Shown here: piece by piece, positions 61,423 to 64,000 of the stretch
Numbering within the stretch: the first letter of the stretch is position 1
How the letters are laid out: each line of letters starts with the position of its first letter
DNA from: Micromonospora sp. WMMD1102
Lineage (GTDB): Bacteria > Actinomycetota > Actinomycetes > Mycobacteriales > Micromonosporaceae
Direction: 5' to 3'
Assembly: GCF_029626265.1 (NCBI RefSeq)
Contig: NZ_JARUBN010000001.1
Span: 4,154,001 to 4,218,000, forward strand
Length of the DNA stretch: 64,000 bases
Program-made: the position numbers and the translations under genes
Notes under the pieces: model-generated
Seen by the model: the letters and a program-made list of their open reading frames with translations, nothing else
Told to the model about the DNA's origin: nothing
Database searches by the model: none

Positions 61423-63690
61423 GTGTTCGGCAGAATCGGTCACCTCGTCGTCCGCCGCCGCCGGCTGGTGCTGGCCCTCACCGTCCTCTTCCTCCTCGCC
61501 GCCGGCACGGCCGGATCCGGCGTCTTCGGCCGGCTCGGCGGAGGCGGTTTCGCCGACCCGGACGCCGAGTCGACCCGGGCCGAGGAATTCCTGGCGCAGG
61601 TCGGGGTACCCCGGCCGGAACTGGTGCTGCTGGTCGAGGCCGCCGACGGCACCCGGGTCGACGACCCGGAGGTGGCGGCGGCCGGCACCGCACTGACCCA
61701 GGAACTCGCCGGCCGTCCCGGGGTGGAGGCGGTCGACTCCTACTGGTCGGCGGAGCACCAACCGGCGCTCGGCACGACCGACGGCGACCCGCCGCTGCGC
61801 ACGACCGGCAGCGACCCGCCGCTGCGCACGACCGAGGGCGACGCGGCGCTCCGGTCGACCGAGGGCGACGCGGCGCTCGTGCTGGTCGACCTGGCCGGTG
61901 GGGAGGAACAGGTCGAGGCGGCGGCGGCCGCGATCGCGGCGGAGCACGCCGGGGATCGGGGCCCGCTGACCGTCCGGGTCGGCGGCGGGTACGCGATCGA
62001 CGAGGCAATCGGCGAGCAGCTCGACACGGACCTGGTCCGGGCCGAGCTGATCGCGGTCCCGGTGACCCTGCTCCTGCTGCTGCTCGTCTTCGGCGGGATC
62101 GTGGCGGCGTCCCTGCCGCTGGCCGTCGCGGTGGTCGCGGTGCTCGGCGCGGTCCTGGCCCTGTCCGGCATCGCGCGGCTCACCGAGGTGTCGGTCTATT
62201 CGATCAACCTGATGACCGGGCTCGGCTTCGGGCTGGCGATCGACTACTCGCTCTTCATCCTGAGCCGGTTCCGCGAGGAGTCGGCCGCGGGCCGGCCGAC
62301 CGGCGAGGCGGTGGTGCGGACCGTGCAGACGGCCGGCCGTACGGTGGCGTTCTCGGCGCTCACCGTGGCCGTCTCCCTCTCCGCCCTGCTGGTCTTCCCG
62401 CTGTCCTTCCTGCGGTCGTTCGCCTACGCCGGGATCGCGGTGGTGCTCTGCGCCGCGGCGGGCGCCCTGCTGACCCTGCCCGCCCTGCTGGCGGTCCTCG
62501 GGCCGAGGGTGGGTGCGGGCTCGCCGCGCTGCCGCCGCCGTACCGGCCGGTGGACGGTCTCCGGCCGGTCGGCGGGACGCGGCCCGACGGCGGTTCCCGA
62601 CCCGACCGCGGTTCCCGGCCCGACGGCGGAATCGGCGTTCTGGCACCGGCTCGCCAGTGCGGTGATGCGCCGGCCGTTGCCGGTGGCGACCGGGGTGGTG
62701 CTCTTCCTGCTGCTGCTCGGTGTCCCGTTCCTCCGCGTCGACCCGGGTCTGCCGTCGCACCAGGCACTGCCGGCGTCCAGCGAGGCCCGGCAGGTCGTCG
62801 AGGCGATCGAGACCGGGTTCGCCGGCAACCGGACCGAGGAGTTCGGTATCGCCCTGCCCGGCGTCGACGCGGGCGGCGCGGACGCCGGGGCCGTGGCCGC
62901 CTTCGCCGGTCAGGTCGGCGCGGTCCACGGGGTCACCGAGGTGACGACGCACGCGGTGCCGGCCGGTGCCTGGCTGAGCGTGGTCCCCTCGGTCGTGCCG
63001 CGCTCCGCCGAGGGCGAGCGGCTGGTCGAGGAGATCCGGGCGCTGGACCCGCCCTTCGACTTCCGGGTCGGCGGCGACGCCGCGGAACTCGTGGACGCCA
63101 AGGCCGCGATCGGCGACCGGCTCCCGCTGGCGTTGGCGCTCATCGCGACCACCACCGCGATCCTGCTCTTCGCCGTGTTCGGCAGCATCCTCGTCCCGGT
63201 CAAGGCCGTACTGCTGAACCTGCTCTCCCTGACGGCGACCTTCGGCGCGATGGTGTGGATCTTCCAGGACGGGCATCTCTCCGGGATCCTCGGCTTCACC
63301 GCCACCGGTCAGCTCGACGTGTCGATGCCGATCCTGATGTTCTGCGTCGCCTTCGGCCTGTCGATGGACTACGAGGTCTTCCTGCTCGCCCGGATCAAGG
63401 AGGAGTACGACCGCTCCGGCGACAACGCGCGGGCGATCGCCGCCGGGCTGGCCACGACGGGTCCGCTGATCACGTCCGCCGCCGTACTGCTGGCGGTCTC
63501 GTTCGCCGCCTTCGTGGTCAGCGGCATGAGCTTCCTGAAACTGATGGGGGTCGGGCTGACCCTGGCGATCCTGGTGGACGCCACCGTCGTCCGGGGGCTG
63601 CTGGTGCCGGCGGTCATGCGGCTCGCCGGCCGGGCCAACTGGTGGGCACCCGCGCCGCTCAGGCGCCTCCACCGGAGTTGGCACCCGTAG
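61423..63690 (+). CDS. MMPL-family (RND) transporter
   Basis: 755 residues with two repeated halves of six helices: VYSINLMTGLGFGLAIDYSLFILSRFREE and VSMPILMFCVAFGLSMDYEVFLLARIKEEYDRSG, the paired Asp-Tyr proton-relay motifs of MMPL proteins, with large extracytoplasmic loops. An insertion of about 37 residues of 10-residue repeats (DPPLRTTxGD) sits in the first loop (about residues 117-153). GTG 61423. Divergent to a two-component system. Substrate is likely a lipid or hydrophobic compound. Confidence 0.92.
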   Translation: MFGRIGHLVVRRRRLVLALTVLFLLAAGTAGSGVFGRLGGGGFADPDAESTRAEEFLAQVGVPRPELVLLVEAADGTRVDDPEVAAAGTALTQELAGRPGVEAVDSYWSAEHQPALGTTDGDPPLRTTGSDPPLRTTEGDAALRSTEGDAALVLVDLAGGEEQVEAAAAAIAAEHAGDRGPLTVRVGGGYAIDEAIGEQLDTDLVRAELIAVPVTLLLLLLVFGGIVAASLPLAVAVVAVLGAVLALSGIARLTEVSVYSINLMTGLGFGLAIDYSLFILSRFREESAAGRPTGEAVVRTVQTAGRTVAFSALTVAVSLSALLVFPLSFLRSFAYAGIAVVLCAAAGALLTLPALLAVLGPRVGAGSPRCRRRTGRWTVSGRSAGRGPTAVPDPTAVPGPTAESAFWHRLASAVMRRPLPVATGVVLFLLLLGVPFLRVDPGLPSHQALPASSEARQVVEAIETGFAGNRTEEFGIALPGVDAGGADAGAVAAFAGQVGAVHGVTEVTTHAVPAGAWLSVVPSVVPRSAEGERLVEEIRALDPPFDFRVGGDAAELVDAKAAIGDRLPLALALIATTTAILLFAVFGSILVPVKAVLLNLLSLTATFGAMVWIFQDGHLSGILGFTATGQLDVSMPILMFCVAFGLSMDYEVFLLARIKEEYDRSGDNARAIAAGLATTGPLITSAAVLLAVSFAAFVVSGMSFLKLMGVGLTLAILVDATVVRGLLVPAVMRLAGRANWWAPAPLRRLHRSWHP
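61771..61881 (+). repeat. 30-bp tandem repeat inside the MMPL gene
   Basis: About 3.7 units of a 30-bp repeat (start CTGCGCACGACC, containing GGCGACCCGCCG or GGCGACGCGGCG) encode a ten-residue Leu-Arg-Thr-Thr-x-Gly-Asp-x-x repeat in the first periplasmic loop. It keeps the reading frame. Confidence 0.8.
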
Positions 63691-64000
63691 AGCCGACCGG
63701 CTCCGCCCCGTCGGCCGGCCCGTGCTGTCCGCCGACAGGTCCTGCTGTCCCTCGGCAGGCTCGTCCCGCCCGTCGGCAGGTCCCTCCCGCCCGTCGGCAG
63801 GGACCTGCCGCCCGTCGGTGGGTTCGTGCCCGGGGGCGGTGGCCGGCGGGCGGGTGGCGGGCACCAGCAGCAGCGCGGGCAGCAGCACCAGCGGGACGAC
63901 CAGCAGCGCCCGGAGGCTGCCGACCCGGTCGCCGAGCAGCCCGACCAGGGGTGGCCCGGCAAGGAAGGCGGTGTAGCCGATCGCCGCCACCACGCTGACC
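63659..64000 (-). pseudogene. MFS transporter C-terminal part, cut by right edge, probable frame break
   Basis: From the edge the frame gives SVVAAIGYTAFLAGPPLVGLLGDRVGSLRALLVVPLVLLPALLLVPATRPPATAPG, the last two helices of an MFS transporter, then a repeat tail (PADGREG/PADGRDEPAEG) from three 21-bp units at 63756-63818. That frame meets no stop and would run on into the MMPL gene. A one-base change near 63730 leads instead to GPADGAEPVGSTGANSGGGA and a stop at 63659. The gene end is therefore uncertain. Confidence 0.55.

Noticed and set aside
59440..63993. A single 1517-codon minus-strand reading frame
   Set aside because: It covers the antisense of the MMPL gene and merges an MFS tail, a kinase shadow and a response regulator. 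Only the parts at the two ends have real protein similarity; the middle is stop-free because of the GC content.

Overview
The window is very GC-rich chromosomal DNA with many GTG starts, leaderless-looking promoters, a WhiJ-type DUF397 pair, FCD-type GntR and many TetR regulators, and two-component systems of the HisKA_3/NarL type. This fits a filamentous actinobacterium, most probably of the Micromonosporaceae; the family name is an inference. I see no rRNA, tRNA or CRISPR array.

Layout. 1-4.8 kb: a FUSC-type exporter (cut by the left edge), a glycogen-debranching-type enzyme and a stand-alone NRPS-like condensation domain whose second catalytic-motif His is Pro. 5-7.9 kb: a secreted immune inhibitor A metalloprotease. 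8-18.5 kb: a sugar-acid locus that reads as L-fucose catabolism: IlvD/Edd dehydratase, zinc dehydrogenase, (an unrelated sulfotransferase), FCD-type GntR regulator, lactonase, SDR, fumarylacetoacetase-type hydrolase and a GH95 alpha-L-fucosidase. Two steps survive only as scraps: a 96-codon C-terminal relic of an enolase-superfamily L-fuconate dehydratase, and a 67-codon chimera of a mutarotase N-terminus and an aldo-keto reductase C-terminus. Two near-identical promoter/operator modules precede the two minus-strand operons.

18.5-31.5 kb: small stress/redox modules, each with its own regulator (NADP oxidoreductase/TetR with twin operators, DJ-1/PfpI protein, TMEM175-like channel, HxlR with an NAD(P)-binding protein, DoxX with TetR and an NTF2-like protein), and a formaldehyde-dehydrogenase-like gene that has an internal deletion and is also split by a 1593-bp insertion sequence with 18-bp inverted repeats and a 4-bp target duplication. 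An intact paralogue follows, with a DUF1345 protein and an MscS channel.

31.5-45.7 kb: a small secreted protein, two GNAT enzymes, a TOPRIM protein, a methyltransferase, a squalene-cyclase-like toroid protein, an orphan half of one sugar ABC importer facing a complete second importer, then an ABC-2 exporter with its own histidine kinase/response regulator operon and a phosphotransferase.

45.7-64 kb: YdeI-like protein, membrane proteins, an aminoglycoside-phosphotransferase-like protein, an FGGY kinase, SDR/TetR pair, DUF397 with a DUF5753 protein lacking its HTH, two small basic proteins, a CPBP protease (frameshifted), a secreted beta-helix protein behind a LacI-type operator, TetR with a frameshifted DHA2 drug exporter, a two-component system, an MMPL protein, and an MFS C-terminus at the right edge.

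Two themes recur. One is gene decay (relics, chimeras, an IS insertion). The other is a set of single-base frame breaks in G/C runs in otherwise well-conserved genes, which may be either real decay or sequence error.
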